Origin: Dipylidium caninum
Taxonomy: Eukaryota; Platyhelminthes; Cestoda; Cyclophyllidea; Dipylidiidae
Reading direction: 5' to 3'
Length of the DNA stretch: 64,000 nucleotides
Assembly (NCBI GenBank): GCA_017562135.1
Contig: QEYB01001497.1
Span: 248,001 to 312,000, forward strand
The translations under genes and the position numbers were made by a program. Of the stretch, positions 1 to 12,200 are shown piece after piece; the stretch's first letter is position 1; each line of letters opens with the position of its first letter. Below the pieces are notes generated by a model that worked only from the letters and a program-made list of their open reading frames with translations, did not search any database and was not told the origin of the DNA.

Positions 1-1532
1 TTTCTGTTGATTGGATTCCAGGAGTGTTTTTACATTTAAGCCGTCCTCATCCCACTTGTGGATTTTCCCCTTTGCCGTCTTATCTTCGCGTCTTTGACCA
101 ATTGACTCTCCGCGAGTTGATTACTGAATGAACGCCGTCTCTCCCGCCATCTCTTCATTAGTGGCTACTGCGCATAAAAACTGGCCTCCTCCCCTCCCCC
201 CCCCCTCCCCGCTGGGGACTTCAAAGTAGGAGGAAATTGCGCAAACAGTCTTTCGTTCGAGCGAGACGAGGATATCGAAGTAGCTCACCCTGAAATGTAG
301 TCTCCAAGATTGACTGGGCTGACAATTATCTCGCCAGTGATGCATTCGGGTTAACGGGACTGGGGGGATCCGTAGCGTGCCCAGTCCTCTCCCCGCACCC
401 TGGGACTTGCGATGTCGGTGTTTCCCATCCCCCCGGGCCTGCCTCAAGGCGGAAATGGTCGAGTCAAATTGCTGTCAAACAGCTCGAGACTCTTGGGGTA
501 TTAACTTGGGTCATTTCATGTGCAAAATGAGCAATAGGGATCCAGTTGACGTCAGACCTTCTCATCCGGTGACAACTCGAAGTGTAGCTTCGATTTGAAT
601 CTGGCGATTGGGTGGAATTTGACGTGAATGTTCTGCACCGGAGGGGAAGTACAGGCTGACGAGAGATCGCCTCGAGGCAGTTGAAGACTCGAGGCTTGAT
701 AAACTTTGACATTGGTGGGTTTCGGCCTCCTCAGACTGTCCTCTTGACCAGCCTTGTTGAAGGCTGCGGACCACCCGACGTGTCCACCCTCCACTACAAC
801 TGCTTCTCCATTCCGAGCGCTTCACTCTTCACCCTTTTTTGGGCTTTTGGTAGTCACAACCGTCAGTGCATTGAAGGGTTCACCGAGGTCTTGCGAGACA
901 TGCAATGGAACTCAGTGCCGCTAGATTGAACTACTGCTTATTCCACTCAACGGCCTCGCATTCCAACAAGGAGGTCGTGAGGCAGCTGCCTCCGCCTGTT
1001 TAGATTCACCAAACTTTTACGGCGAAATCCTCCTGGACGGTTCGACTGACGCCTCGGTGTATGTGCCGAGGCCGGTTGACTAGAAATGCTTCCAACCAAG
1101 TTGGAGACACGGGCACTTGGAGTAGACGTTACCGTTTGTGGTCGACGACACTTCTCTGTTACACGCTGTGGATGCGAACTCCACGGATTGCAGACTACGG
1201 AGGTCTGAGGTGGTTCCAGCGTTGCCTTGTCGAAGACGTCTTTTCCGGCCGCGGTGAAGCCGTTTCCAATCGCGCGTATTTGCGGCAGTCGGTTGCTCAC
1301 ATCTCCAATCTTGACTTTCCGGAGCATCGAGATGTGGCCTAACTTTTGACAGTTTGAGCTAGTGACAGCTGTGGAAGCCGCAAAAAAACGTAGCCCTACG
1401 AGTCGCGCTGTCCTGGTGGAAGTCTCCGTGTGGCCGGTTGTGTGGACTTCTCTTGTATAATCATGGATGAAAGCCACGAAAATCACCGGGAGCATTGAAC
1501 GCCTCCTTGTCCTCGTTATTTGGTGTGTACAG
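1..1532. other. Upstream intron of the ASPP-like gene, no exon recognised
   Basis: I find no convincing coding exon here. The first recognisable exon of the ASPP-like gene begins at 1533, after a tgtacag acceptor, and starts in mid-protein, so this stretch is probably intron. I looked for the residues that normally precede the ankyrin block in ASPP proteins and did not find them. The long reading frames here, such as the antisense one at 947-1756, lie opposite the ankyrin exon or look random. Confidence 0.5.
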
Positions 1533-4500
1533 GTGTCAGACGTGTCAGAGGCGAACGATGAGGGCATCACAGCCCTGCATAACGCGGTGTGCGCAGGTCG
1601 TGTCGAGGTGGTGGAATTCCTCGTCTGTGAGGCGGGCGCCGATGTTAATGCCGGTGACACCGACGGATGGACGCCGTTACACTGCGCCGCCTCCTGTGCC
1701 AACGTCCACCTCGCCCGTCTCTTGGTGGAGCACGGCGCTGCTCTGCATGCACGCACCCTCTCCGACCACGAGACTGCGCTCGAGAAATGCGATCAGACCG
1801 ATACGGACGCCGAGTGCGAACGATACCTTGCGGGTGAGTCTCCTCCTCCGTTGGGTGCATTTTAGTCCACTTCCTGTCACTTTGCCCTCCACTGACTACT
1901 TATTCGTGTAATACTGATTCATTGGCATGGAATAGGACGTATCCCGGCCAATGTACCGCTCTCTCGTCCGTCCAATTATTCGATGGACCGTCTGCGACCT
2001 ATCTTTGAGGCTTGGTGAGGATAAACCCAACCAGACGTACTCTGGTGTTTAAAGCGCCCATTCCATTAATTACCTCGCCATTACTTCACATGAAGGCGAC
2101 GTCGGATGACTTTGGGCTCTTGAAGGTGAAGACACCTTCGTTTAGTCCACTCATCTGCTCTCTGTTGTCCCCTTTCAGCACTACTCACAAAGTCACACAA
2201 ATTATTTTATATTTTCAATGTTTTAAATCCCCTCATCCATCATGTGGCTCGGCACTGCCGGCCGTGGCGAGTTTCTCAGTACTCAAGCGAAGGCGGGGTG
2301 GTGGGGAGTGGGGGCAATTGCCCCACCGCTCTTGGGAGGATCTGCGTGTCGAGTGGTGTGGAGGCAGCAAAACGGAACAGGAAAATCCTCTTCAATGTGA
2401 GAGGCGGTCAGTTGAAAGTGACGGACCTAACTTACGGGACAGCAGAAAGACACGAATTTCACTGTGGGTAAAATGAGCAATTTTTTTTCCTCTCCACGTG
2501 CTTGGTTGTGGAAAAGTGTGATAAAGTGGAATGGTAAAGGCACCTCCGCAATTTGTTGCGACTTAAAATTAACACTCTAGTCTCTACGGAGGCTTATTCA
2601 ACTCTATGGCATCGTCCTCATTGTGAATGCCTCCCCTGCTGTTAGCTGACAGGTGACAAGTGTCAGTGGCGCGACGCGACGCGACGCGAGAGATGCATGA
2701 ATCGCAGCATTATCCGACCTCCTGACTTGAGACCTATGCGACAACACTTGTCCCCTTTTCAGCTGAACAAGAACTGCTGGGCAGTGCGGACAATGGACGC
2801 GTGTTCGCCCTCTTCCCGCGTGGTCTGGAGGCCGCGGGTCCGGGCTCGCCCGACGCCCACATTGAATCGGACGAGTTGGCCATTTGGCCGAACGAGGAAC
2901 TGCGAATAATTGACCGCTGTCCCATGGGCGAGCCCGAGTGGATGTTGGCGGAGAAGGTGGACGAGGACGGCACCGCGACGGGCAAGAGGGGTCTTGTTCC
3001 TCGGGCATTCATTTCCCGCTTCCGTATCGTTCGAGTGCCGCCCGCCAGTCAACCGATGCCGTTGCCACTGCCCGACGCCACGGGACGTCTTCCGCGCGGC
3101 TTCCAATCTCCGAGCCCGTTCGACGAGGAGGACGATGAGGAAAGTGGGAACTTGTCCGACACAGAAACCGAGTTGACCAGAGATGGCGAGGGTCCGCAGA
3201 TGGTGGAGAGGTACGATGATGAGGAGGTGGCCGACGTGGAAGTACACAACTTCGATCCACCCGACAGACAAGAGGTGAGTGATTATTTGATACCATCTTA
3301 TGGACACTTTCGACGGAAGTTTCGACAACCATCATCTCGAGGTCTTAGGCCGACAAACTCTCTTTTATCACCGCCCCAAACATCCTCCTGATTGGTCCGT
3401 TTTGACTGGCTTTTCTTCCCCTTACATTCAATCGAACAATCACTTTTCCACCATGATGGAGTGGAGTTTACCAAAACTTGATCTGATGTGCGACATTAAC
3501 TTGACCGTCAGCGTCACGCGCCCACGATAGCCTGGTTGTCTCATTTATACCCGCCGTCACAAATACGTGACACGTATTCTCCATCACTTGGGTGGCACGG
3601 ATCCCTTCCATCTCGTCGCAACTGTGAAGTTTTTTTGTGCTAAGACAGAGGCAGACAATTGAACGCCCCATTTACTTCGACTCCCTTGACTGTGGTTGAA
3701 TTAGTCGGCCCAGTGGAGCATTGACAATTAGCGTTGTATATGAGCCGGGGGGCGGAGAGGGCGAGGGGGGGAAGCCACTAATCTGTATATCCTGTTCGGT
3801 TAAATGTCCCGCCTTAGTTGGTATTCGACAGCCAAAATGTGCTCCACTTTATGCACACCTTCCTCCCGGCCGACCTTCCACCACCTTGGATGCTTCGTGG
3901 CATGTCGACGGCGTGGAAACGGAGTTGGGCGACAGACACGTTTGAAGCGCATTGAAGGGAGTTTCAAGGCTCCGAGGCTGACTACACACCAAGTCAGTTG
4001 AACGCAATTGCCGGAGGTTCAAAGATTTGCCTCTCTCTCCCCGCACCTCTCTTCTCCACTACCCCACTTTTTTGTTCGCTCATCATCCTTCCCGCCTCGT
4101 GTTTTAATTCACCAAGCTGTTAAACTCTGTTGAGTGACTTTTTAACTTGCATTCAACGCCTACCGCCGCGTGGATCTCCTTTTTCCTCCCTTTTTTCGTG
4201 GCTTTTTTGTTCAATCGCCACAGTGTGTAGATTTGGTTGCGGCTGGTTTGCAGTAGTTTCACTCGACCACTTTCCATCTGACTCGGACTGACCGTCAACA
4301 GCACGAGCCTATTTGGAAGACCTTTTCTCTGTGTTTTCTCAATTTTCTCGTTATTTTTTCACATATATCCCTCGATTCCTTTGCCGCGGGAGTCGAGTGC
4401 ACGCGAAGTGTGTGGTTTGGTTAGTCGGTGAAGCGGAAGACGACGGTGGAAAAAGGGGGAGAAGTTCTGGCGAAGTTCACGAATTTGATGACAATGACAA

Positions 4501-5432
4501 TTGCTCCCAGCACAGTAATCATGTTTTAGCTTGCCTTTGAGTAGAAGCCTTTGTTTTTTTCTTTAGAATATGTCACATTCCAGATGTGCCCGTGGTGCCC
4601 TTCCTAGCCCCCGTAGATGATCACTTCACCTCTCTGTATTCGCCTCAAAATTGCAAAACGACCTGTCAAACACTTTATTTCCTCCAAAAAAAATATTATC
4701 CTCTTTCTTGTTACGTCCAACTGAAGCAACTTTATGGGATTATTTGCTTTTAATACCGAAAAATCGCACAAAACTGTTGATAACCATGTGTCACATATAT
4801 GTGACACTGTTTACTGACAGATTATTGGCTCGATCTTTTTTTAAAAAAGAAAAAAATCGTTTGCGTTTCATCTATACATACATCGCGATAGTTTCACCTA
4901 CTTTTTTTCCCTCCTCCCATTTTATTTCACATTGGTGAGGGGAGCAGTTCACCTGTTCCCTGTCTGATTGTCAATTACTTTGGCCAGTCTGCCGAGGAAG
5001 TCGATGTGGATACGTCGTCGGTGGTTTTGTGTTGATAATCACACACTCCACCGATCGGTTGGTTGTTCTTGGTCCTCCATACCACGCACAAGCCCGTTTG
5101 TGTCGGTTTGTTCGCGAGATGTCCACACCACCCGGTTATTTCCCTTCTTTACTCGTCCGAGACTCTCGTGGTGGGGCGGGGGAGGGGGCGGTTCTGCGTG
5201 TCCAGTGCCTCTCAAACCCCACTGAAATGCCAATTTACCGGAAGTTCGCGATGGACTAGAATTTTTGTTCGCGTATAAACTGAAAGGTGTCATTTGGATC
5301 TTCTATTCAACTGAATTTATCCGCTCTTTCTCTCTCTCTCTCTCTCTTCCTCCCTCCTCGGTGTAGATGGCCCTGAACGACTCCACTGATGCAACCTCGG
5401 CGGAGGAGAAGATTATCCGTACAGCAATGTGA
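1533..5432 (+). CDS. ASPP: ASPP-family (PPP1R13) protein, C-terminal ankyrin and SH3 part; 5' end outside window
   Basis: ASPP proteins bind p53-family factors and protein phosphatase 1 through C-terminal ankyrin repeats plus an SH3 domain. Exon 1533-1833 encodes the ankyrin block, with NDEGITALHNAVCAG and DGWTPLHCAASC almost as in human ASPP2. It ends in phase 1 at GTGAGT. Exon 2763-3274 completes the codon and encodes EQELLGSADNGRVFALF, an SH3-like fold ending GLVPRAFI, then about 90 acidic, proline-containing residues (FDEEDDEE, DTETE). It ends in phase 0 at GTGAGT. A likely last exon, 5367-5432, follows a long pyrimidine tract and adds 21 residues before TGA. The ankyrin half is highly conserved. 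The SH3 is divergent: the usual ALYDY reads ALFPR, a loop of about 15 residues is inserted, and the WW pair reads WM. The tail beyond the SH3 is longer than in vertebrates. Family assignment is firm; the last exon is inferred. Confidence 0.88.
2668..2692. repeat. Short (GACGC)n repeat
   Basis: Four or so units of gcgac/gacgc lie about 70 bp before the SH3 exon of the ASPP-like gene, within the intron. Confidence 0.7.
3556..3571. promoter_or_regulatory. Degenerate copy of the recurring near-palindrome
   Basis: GTCACAAATACGTGAC keeps the outer GTCAC/GTGAC arms with an altered centre. It lies in the ASPP intron, between the SH3 exon and the proposed last exon. Confidence 0.3.
4788..4807. promoter_or_regulatory. 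Perfect 20-bp palindrome of the GTCACATATGTGAC family
   Basis: The sequence GTGTCACATATATGTGACAC equals its own reverse complement. It is the longest member of a recurring motif; other members lie near 3556, 19415, 24498, 30732 and 36345. Its role is unknown. A dimeric DNA-binding site is one possibility, since the core CANNTG is E-box-like. Confidence 0.5.
5325..5347. repeat. (TC)n microsatellite in the polypyrimidine tract
   Basis: A run of TC dinucleotides lies immediately before the gtgtag acceptor of the proposed last ASPP exon and probably forms its polypyrimidine tract. Confidence 0.85.
5367..5432 (+). CDS. Probable terminal exon of the ASPP-like gene
   Basis: The previous exon ends in phase 0 at 3274. 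Here a (TC)n pyrimidine tract of about 40 bases ends in gtgtag, followed by a phase-0 open frame of 21 codons (MALNDSTDATSAEEK...) and TGA at 5430-5432. Acceptor strength, matching phase and acidic/Ser-Thr composition like the preceding tail support it. It implies a 2.1-kb final intron. No clear AATAAA lies close downstream, so a different last exon remains possible. Confidence 0.45.
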   Translation: MALNDSTDATSAEEKIIRTAM

Positions 5433-8400
5433 AGTACTCCGACGTGATACAGTCGATCGGCGGGATCAACAACAATCTCTTCCCCCGTTTTCCACTCTTT
5501 TCCCATCAATTATACACAACACCGCCTCTCTTCCCCTTCGTCCACCCGCCTCTCCCCGCCCCACCCCATCCCGCCCCGACTGCAGTAGCAGGAAATTCTG
5601 CGGTTATTTTTGTAAATTGGTGATTACTTCGTTTGGCTGTGGCACTGAAGCACCGTTCCACTGGCCTTTGTCTATGCTACGAGAGCGCATTGGCCAGACG
5701 ACACCACAACTCAATCCATGGACACCTTATTTGCGCACACACACACACACACACAGGGTCCTGTAGCTTCTCCCCCCTCCCCTCGACTCTTCCTCACGTC
5801 TCCTCTCCCAAGTGTGCATAATGTACATAGACAATGCTCTGAGAACGCACAGACGACCTCCGACCGGACACACGAAGAGACTGCAGGCGCAACCGATCAT
5901 GAAGACAGAGTGTGTTTGTGTTTGGACACGTGTCTCTGTGGATCTCCTTTGTGTCTTCTCTATTTCCTCCTCTTCCCACCTTTTTATTTGCAATACTTTC
6001 AGTCTCGTCCATGACTGTCTTTTCAGCTGTCCCACTGGGATAAAAGGGGGGGGGGAAGGGGGACTGAAAGGGTGTTTGGGCGCCTCGTTGGCTCGTTAAT
6101 TGTGTTTAAACACATCGCCAACACAGATTTCCATGCTTGTGCCTCACCGGTGGAGTCGCCTCCTCGAGTGGCACCTTATCGAGGCGGTGGAAAGAATTAA
6201 TGGGGTGGGGATTCGGGAGCATCGCCTTCTCAACTATTTGGGATGCGAAGACTCCGAAAAAATAGGGTCCAGTGTGGAACAATGCTGACCGGAAATATTT
6301 CTCCATCGACTTTCAACAGATTTCCTTCTTTTTCCCCGTGGTGAAGGATCTCTTTCTACGGTCAAGGCGTCGTCCCTCAAGAGACTCGCCGAAAGTGCCG
6401 TCAGGAAGTCTTATTTTTTGATGTCCGTTGAAGATGAGTCATATTGTGGCGTCCGATGCCTCCGAGATATTCGACCGGACTTCCAGTGAGGCACCAATTC
6501 GAGGGAATGGAGAGCTGACTCGCACAAAAGCTCTCAACATTGACAGCCTTAAAATTCATAAATCCACCTCTCAGTGGCATGGCTAAAAGCAACTGGCAGA
6601 GCGGGAGAGAAACAAATTGAGTTGAAATAAATTTTGGTGGGAATGAGGTGCCGAGGGAGGTGAAAAGTCGCCCCTTTCCTCGCCGGCTTCACCCTCCTTG
6701 CAGCCATTTCCACGCTGGACAACGACAATCCACACGACTTCATGTCAAAGCGGTCTATTCGAGCGGTTGAGAAGCACTTTGGCTCAGAGGTGGCACCGAG
6801 CGACCTCGGTGGTACCCTTCGAGATTCCAGACTTGCTGTCCTCTTTCCTCAATTTGACAATTCGCAAAAAAATGGCGAGGAGGCGAACAGCCTGTTCCGA
6901 GTCGCCCGTCAAGGTCACATGGCTGATCTTGTTAACAGATTTTCGAATCTCTCAATTACATTTTCGGCCATTAACGGCAGACCTTTCTCAGTCCTCCCTC
7001 TGCTCCTCCTCCTCCTTCTGAGGGTAGAAGAGGAGGTTATTTCCGCACAAAAATGTCTGAGCACCGCGGTAGACACAGCGAATAATTGGTACATCCCGTC
7101 AAGTTGAAGGTTAAACTCGGCGCGCAAAATGGGATGCTTTAAAAGGGGCAACAGCGCTCGAGTCTCTCACGGAGGCTCTTTGATCCTCCGTTCCGTCAAA
7201 GGGGAGATTTTTGCTCTCAGAACTATGAATTTGAAGAGACAACGTCAATTGCCCTCTCTAGACAATTCCCAGACTGTGGTTTCACTTATTCGTTCAGTCT
7301 GGCAAGACTCCTCCTGCCGTGTTTATACTCCCACACGGACTGTCCGCGTCTGTGTCTGTTGGAGGCAAACTGGGCTGCAATTGTAGGCCTCCCCAGGGCG
7401 AGAGACACGGGAGACTGAAGCCAAAATTGCTTTATCGGTCAGACATGGCGACCAGCCAGTCGAAAGAGGACGCTCTGCTGACGTTGTTGCCAACGGCGTG
7501 ATGTGGTAGGACGTGCAAAGAGCCCATACGACCGACTCCCCTCCCGGACATGGCATGACGGCGTCTATAAAACGCCGCACAACGCAGGCTTCTCCAACCT
7601 CCTTCGTCCACATCAGGCGGATCGGTCCAAAGGGAGCTGTGAATTGGAGGCGTCATGCCATCGCCTCTGCCGTCGGCCATGCAAACTCGCCTTCCATCAG
7701 GCAAATGGGATGCTGACTTTTACCTTCTTGTACAATAACTCGAGGGCAATTGAGAAAAATCTGCTCACTACACAGCCTCCTGGCGGTGGTTAACAAATTC
7801 CCGCCTGTGCTCAACTCCTCCCCATGCCGCAGAGGGGCGACTTCACATCGCCTTTCCGCCTCAACTTCGCTTGTCAACGTCCCCAACTCCAGCGGATAAG
7901 GCAGCATTTAGTGAAGTCTGTCTACTGATTCGCCTGAGGAAAGGTGAAAGGATCGCGCCTCCTGCCGAGGGGAGAGGTTACGGCCTTAAACAGACGAATT
8001 AATCATTCAATTAAGGCCACGTAGACACCATTTGAGCTATTCACCCTCTGGCTGTTATTTGAGCTTGCTTCATTTATCCTCGTTTAGACTACTCCTCTGC
8101 CTCGTTCAATGCCGTAATTTAATCGTTTGGGTGAAAAAAACTGGACTGAAAATGGACGCGCCTCCGTTGCAATGGGAAGTGGAAGAGTGACACAAAAAGC
8201 TGTTCCTACCCTCGGTGGAAGAAGTAATCAGCTCATAGCAGAATTGCCTCATTCGGTGTTCCGATTTTCAGAAGGTGAAGCGTCGAGCCGAGCACCTTCA
8301 CCGATCTGCTATTCTAGTCACTCCGGTTTCCGGAGCTGCCTGACCTTGATAAATTGGAAATCGGGAAAACTGGGGGTCTGCCACACTCTAGACACGGTTC

Positions 8401-9279
8401 GACGACTAAACGGAGCTTAAATGGCCTCCTGACTTACCCTCGCATGCCTCATGTTTCGCCTTTGAGCTGCTGTGGAGAGAGTCCGAGCTCTGGTTGACAT
8501 CACAAGTGGCGAAATCGGGAGATCTCAAAATCGCTGACAATGGGAGGAAGGGAAGTCAAATTTCACGGTAATCTTGAGGCCCTCTTTCAACCACGGGCAG
8601 CTTAACAAACCGCACGCTACTCTTATCGACGCAGTAGTCGTTAGCCGCCGACTTCGACTAACAAGTGTGGACAGTTGAGTGGCAAACGGACCTGGCGACT
8701 TCTGGCTCCATGCAGAACTTCTTTGTCCGCAATCTCCTGCGCGCTACCCCGACATTTCACACCCAATAAAGGTGACTTTCGCCCCACTTCAGCAATTACG
8801 CCATCATGAGGACCAACGGCGCCCAACAGACGCCTCCGTCCTAGGCTTCAACACCGCGATGCATAATAGTGCCACGCATTTATGGCTATTTTCGGGTTCA
8901 TCCACAAGACGGTTAACAGACAATTCACAAGAACAATAACAAATTGAGTGATTACCCGGGGCTGTGGAAATAAGGAATGTTTACTATGATTTTAGCCGGT
9001 AGAGGATAACTAAAGGAGCACTCCAATCCGTGAAATCATAGGCAAGACCGAGGTGATGCTAATAGTCAGGTCGCTCGATTGTAAGATAGCATCTACGCGT
9101 CCTAGCGAACAAAATTACCGTTGTAGTCAGCGAGTACATATGTATATGTAGAGAAAAATGGTATACATGCACGCAAGCACTTACGTACAATCTAGACTGC
9201 ATTAATCCGTCAATATTTTCAATAAAAATCCCAAGGAGTAAAATGGCAGCAATTGGTTGACAAGTGAGCGAGATGAGCA
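5433..9279. other. Intergenic, no gene supported
   Basis: This stretch of about 3.8 kb lies between the ASPP-like 3' end and the CDC27 3' end and is rich in C/T tracts. It holds a (CA)n microsatellite at about 5734-5755. The longest ATG-initiated frame I would not dismiss outright is 6742-7107 on the + strand (121 codons, starting MSKRSIRAVEKHFG), but it has no recognisable domain and ends in a low-complexity leucine run. I do not call it a gene. Confidence 0.5.
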
Positions 9280-12200
9280 CTAATCATCGCCCATTTCCAT
9301 TGTCTCCTCCTCACCCTCCGCGTCGCCTTCACCACCATCCGTTTCCCCTTCGCCCTCACCGTCCCCGATTTCCAGTGAGGTTCCACGTCTTCGCCGATTC
9401 CATGAGAAGCCATAAATGCTTGCACTGGCTTCATTATTACCATAGAGGGAAACATTCGCCCCTGTTGGGTGATCTTCAACAGCGACAACACCGGCAGTTT
9501 CGTTGTCACCAGCAGTAGGAGTCGTGACAGCAGTATTGGCAGGAGATGGAGTGGGAGTAAAAAATAGACGGTGAGCAGGAATTCCCCGACCAGCGGTTTG
9601 TCGACCTCGGGTAGAGCGACGTGAACGTCCAGCAGCACCGCCCACTCCTCGTCGATGATGTGTGCGAGCAATAAGACTAGCCGCCGTTGACGCCGAGTCC
9701 GGTGCCTCCGAAGCCGCAGTCCCTGAAGCGGTGCCGAGGGCGCATGCAAAAGGACCGAGTGAAGGCTGTTGGCGGCCCGGGGGAACACTCGCCATTATGT
9801 CACGGAGGTTAGTGTTCACACCCTTTGGGTCGAGCTCCATTGCCCAGGAGTAGTAGACCATGGCCTGCGGTGAGTTGCCCACCTTCTGGTAGGCATGGCC
9901 CAGCATGAAGTAGATCATAGCTTCGTGCGGTGTAATAAGCATCAGTCGCTCCAACTCCTCTATTGCGTCCTAACAGAGAATGTATACAATCCGGGTAGAA
10001 AAGAAGACACGCCAACTTTCTAGCTTTTAATCATATTCCCGCCGACTTAATAAATGCCTTTACGTCGTGACACTCAGGCTCCAAGCCTATAAAATTTAGC
10101 ACTTACCTTTGTGCACATCTGCAGCCTATAAACTAACCCAAACACATTCATTGGCGATAATAGAGCATAAGGAAGCTGTTCTTTTCTTCATGGTTCTCAC
10201 TAGACGCAAATTAAAACTTGAGCAAACTTGTGCACACTTGTCGAAAATGAGAACAACTCTTCTAAACTAAGCACAATTGTTAACGGAGGGCGGATAAGTG
10301 TCAAAACACAAACCCGGACAATAAACTAGTTAAAAGACTTTAGCAAGTGAGACATGTCGAGGTAAGGTGAGTAAATTTTTGCGACTATTTTGTTGAAATT
10401 GCAATGTACTCTGGTCAACTGGAGACTGTGCTGAAAGCACGTAATCCGCCTCCAACTTCCTTCACATGGAAAACGTGAGAGTAAGAAGCCTTGTCCGAGA
10501 TAAGATCATGACCCATGAGAGGAGGAGAATGGCTTCACTGCTCACAAAATTTTATACGAAGAACAAATCCTGTTTGAGAATGTATAGCTGAGATATCACT
10601 TAATGCAGTTAGTAGAATGGATTAAAGACAGACCTCTGAAAAGAAAAGAAAGAAATCATGCAACTGGTGGCCACTGGTTTGAAGAGATGTGAGAAATAAT
10701 AGATCTCCAATAGAGGTTAATGGCATGGGTCACTTCCCCTTAAGTAAAAAACAATTTCGTGCCCAACCACAAAAAAATTTTATTTATCGGCATAACAAAC
10801 GCCCAAATTTCAATGACTCCAGCAACTTTGGAAATTGTATGTCACCAGGACAATACTCTATCGACTTCCCTACAGAAACAATTCACCCATCACAAAGGCA
10901 TGATACGCAGCTCATAGCGGAGATTCGGATCAATCCACTGCTACACATCTTTTCATCAACCTGCCATAACCGCATCATGGAACACAAAAAATGTAGGGAA
11001 CGCACCTGATAACGTCCGAGTGAGGATAGTACACAGGCCCGATGATAGAGTGCAATCGGACTGGAGGGATTTAGATTTACTGCTCTATTGAGACAGTCAA
11101 TCGCGCTACCCGGTCCATCGTCCAACCGCCCTATGCGAGCTCGAATTGCGCCCAAATGAGTGAGGAGAAGGGATGAATTGGGAAAGAGGCTAATTGCCCG
11201 TACAAGGTGAGCGTCCGCAAGGCCGAAGTAGTCTTGCTTGAAATATACATTGCTCAGGCCAAATCTGGCACTGTAGCTGCGCTCGTCTAACCGTAATGCG
11301 TGCCGAAAAGCCGATGCCGCACGGTCTAAGTTGTCCACCGAGATATACTCGTGCCCCAGTAGAGTGCACGCGTAAGCGTCTGTGGGGGAAACCTGAAGAG
11401 CTCGACGGAAAAATCGGATTGCAGTGTCGTGTTCACGTTGGAGGGAGTAATAGTTGCCGGCAGCAGTCCAGGGCTCTGACGCGTTACGATCCAACATGAG
11501 AAGGTCGCTTGCCAATTGAGATAACTCTTGCTCCGCCCCTTGGTACCATAGCACAGTAGAGTAGAGATCCATGCCATACAATTGCCATGGCTCTAGGCGC
11601 CGTAGTTCACTAAAAATACGGTGGGCCTTGAGGTAGTCAGCAGCATCGATATGAGCTCTAGCAGCCCATGCAAGAACGCGACCCGATGCCAAGTGTTCAA
11701 AAGGAAGTTCAGAGAGGACGATGACAGCGTTTTTGTAGTCGTGTTGAGTTAACAGGCTAAAAGAGCGACCTAGTGAACGGAGAAGGTGAAGATACGCAAA
11801 TATTGCTTCGGTACGAGGGTCTGTGCGATCACCAGAAGCGGTGCACACTACTTTTGGATGCTCTGAGACTTCTTCTTTGGCAGATACCCTGGATGGAATT
11901 GTTGTGGAAGCCACAAGTCGTACAAATGACCGTCGAGACTCCTCATTTGTTGAATCATCGACAGATGTCTTGGGAGCTCTGCTAAGACGAGGAGACTTTC
12001 GTTGACCAGCAGAAGCTGCCGCGCGGGCTTTCTGAGCTCGTGTGCGTGGTTCCACAATACTACCCCCACAGTCTGAAGCAGAAGAGTCTCTACGAAGGGC
12101 TTCAACAGTTTCGCCAATCTCCATGGGGATGTTACCCGTATGAGCAGTAGTGGTATTAACATTTGCACCCAATTCGTCAAAAAGCAGGGATTTTGTTGTG

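Noticed and set aside
947..1756. 269-codon - strand frame
   Set aside because: Its 3' part lies antisense to the conserved ASPP ankyrin exon, which explains the lack of stops. No recognisable protein.
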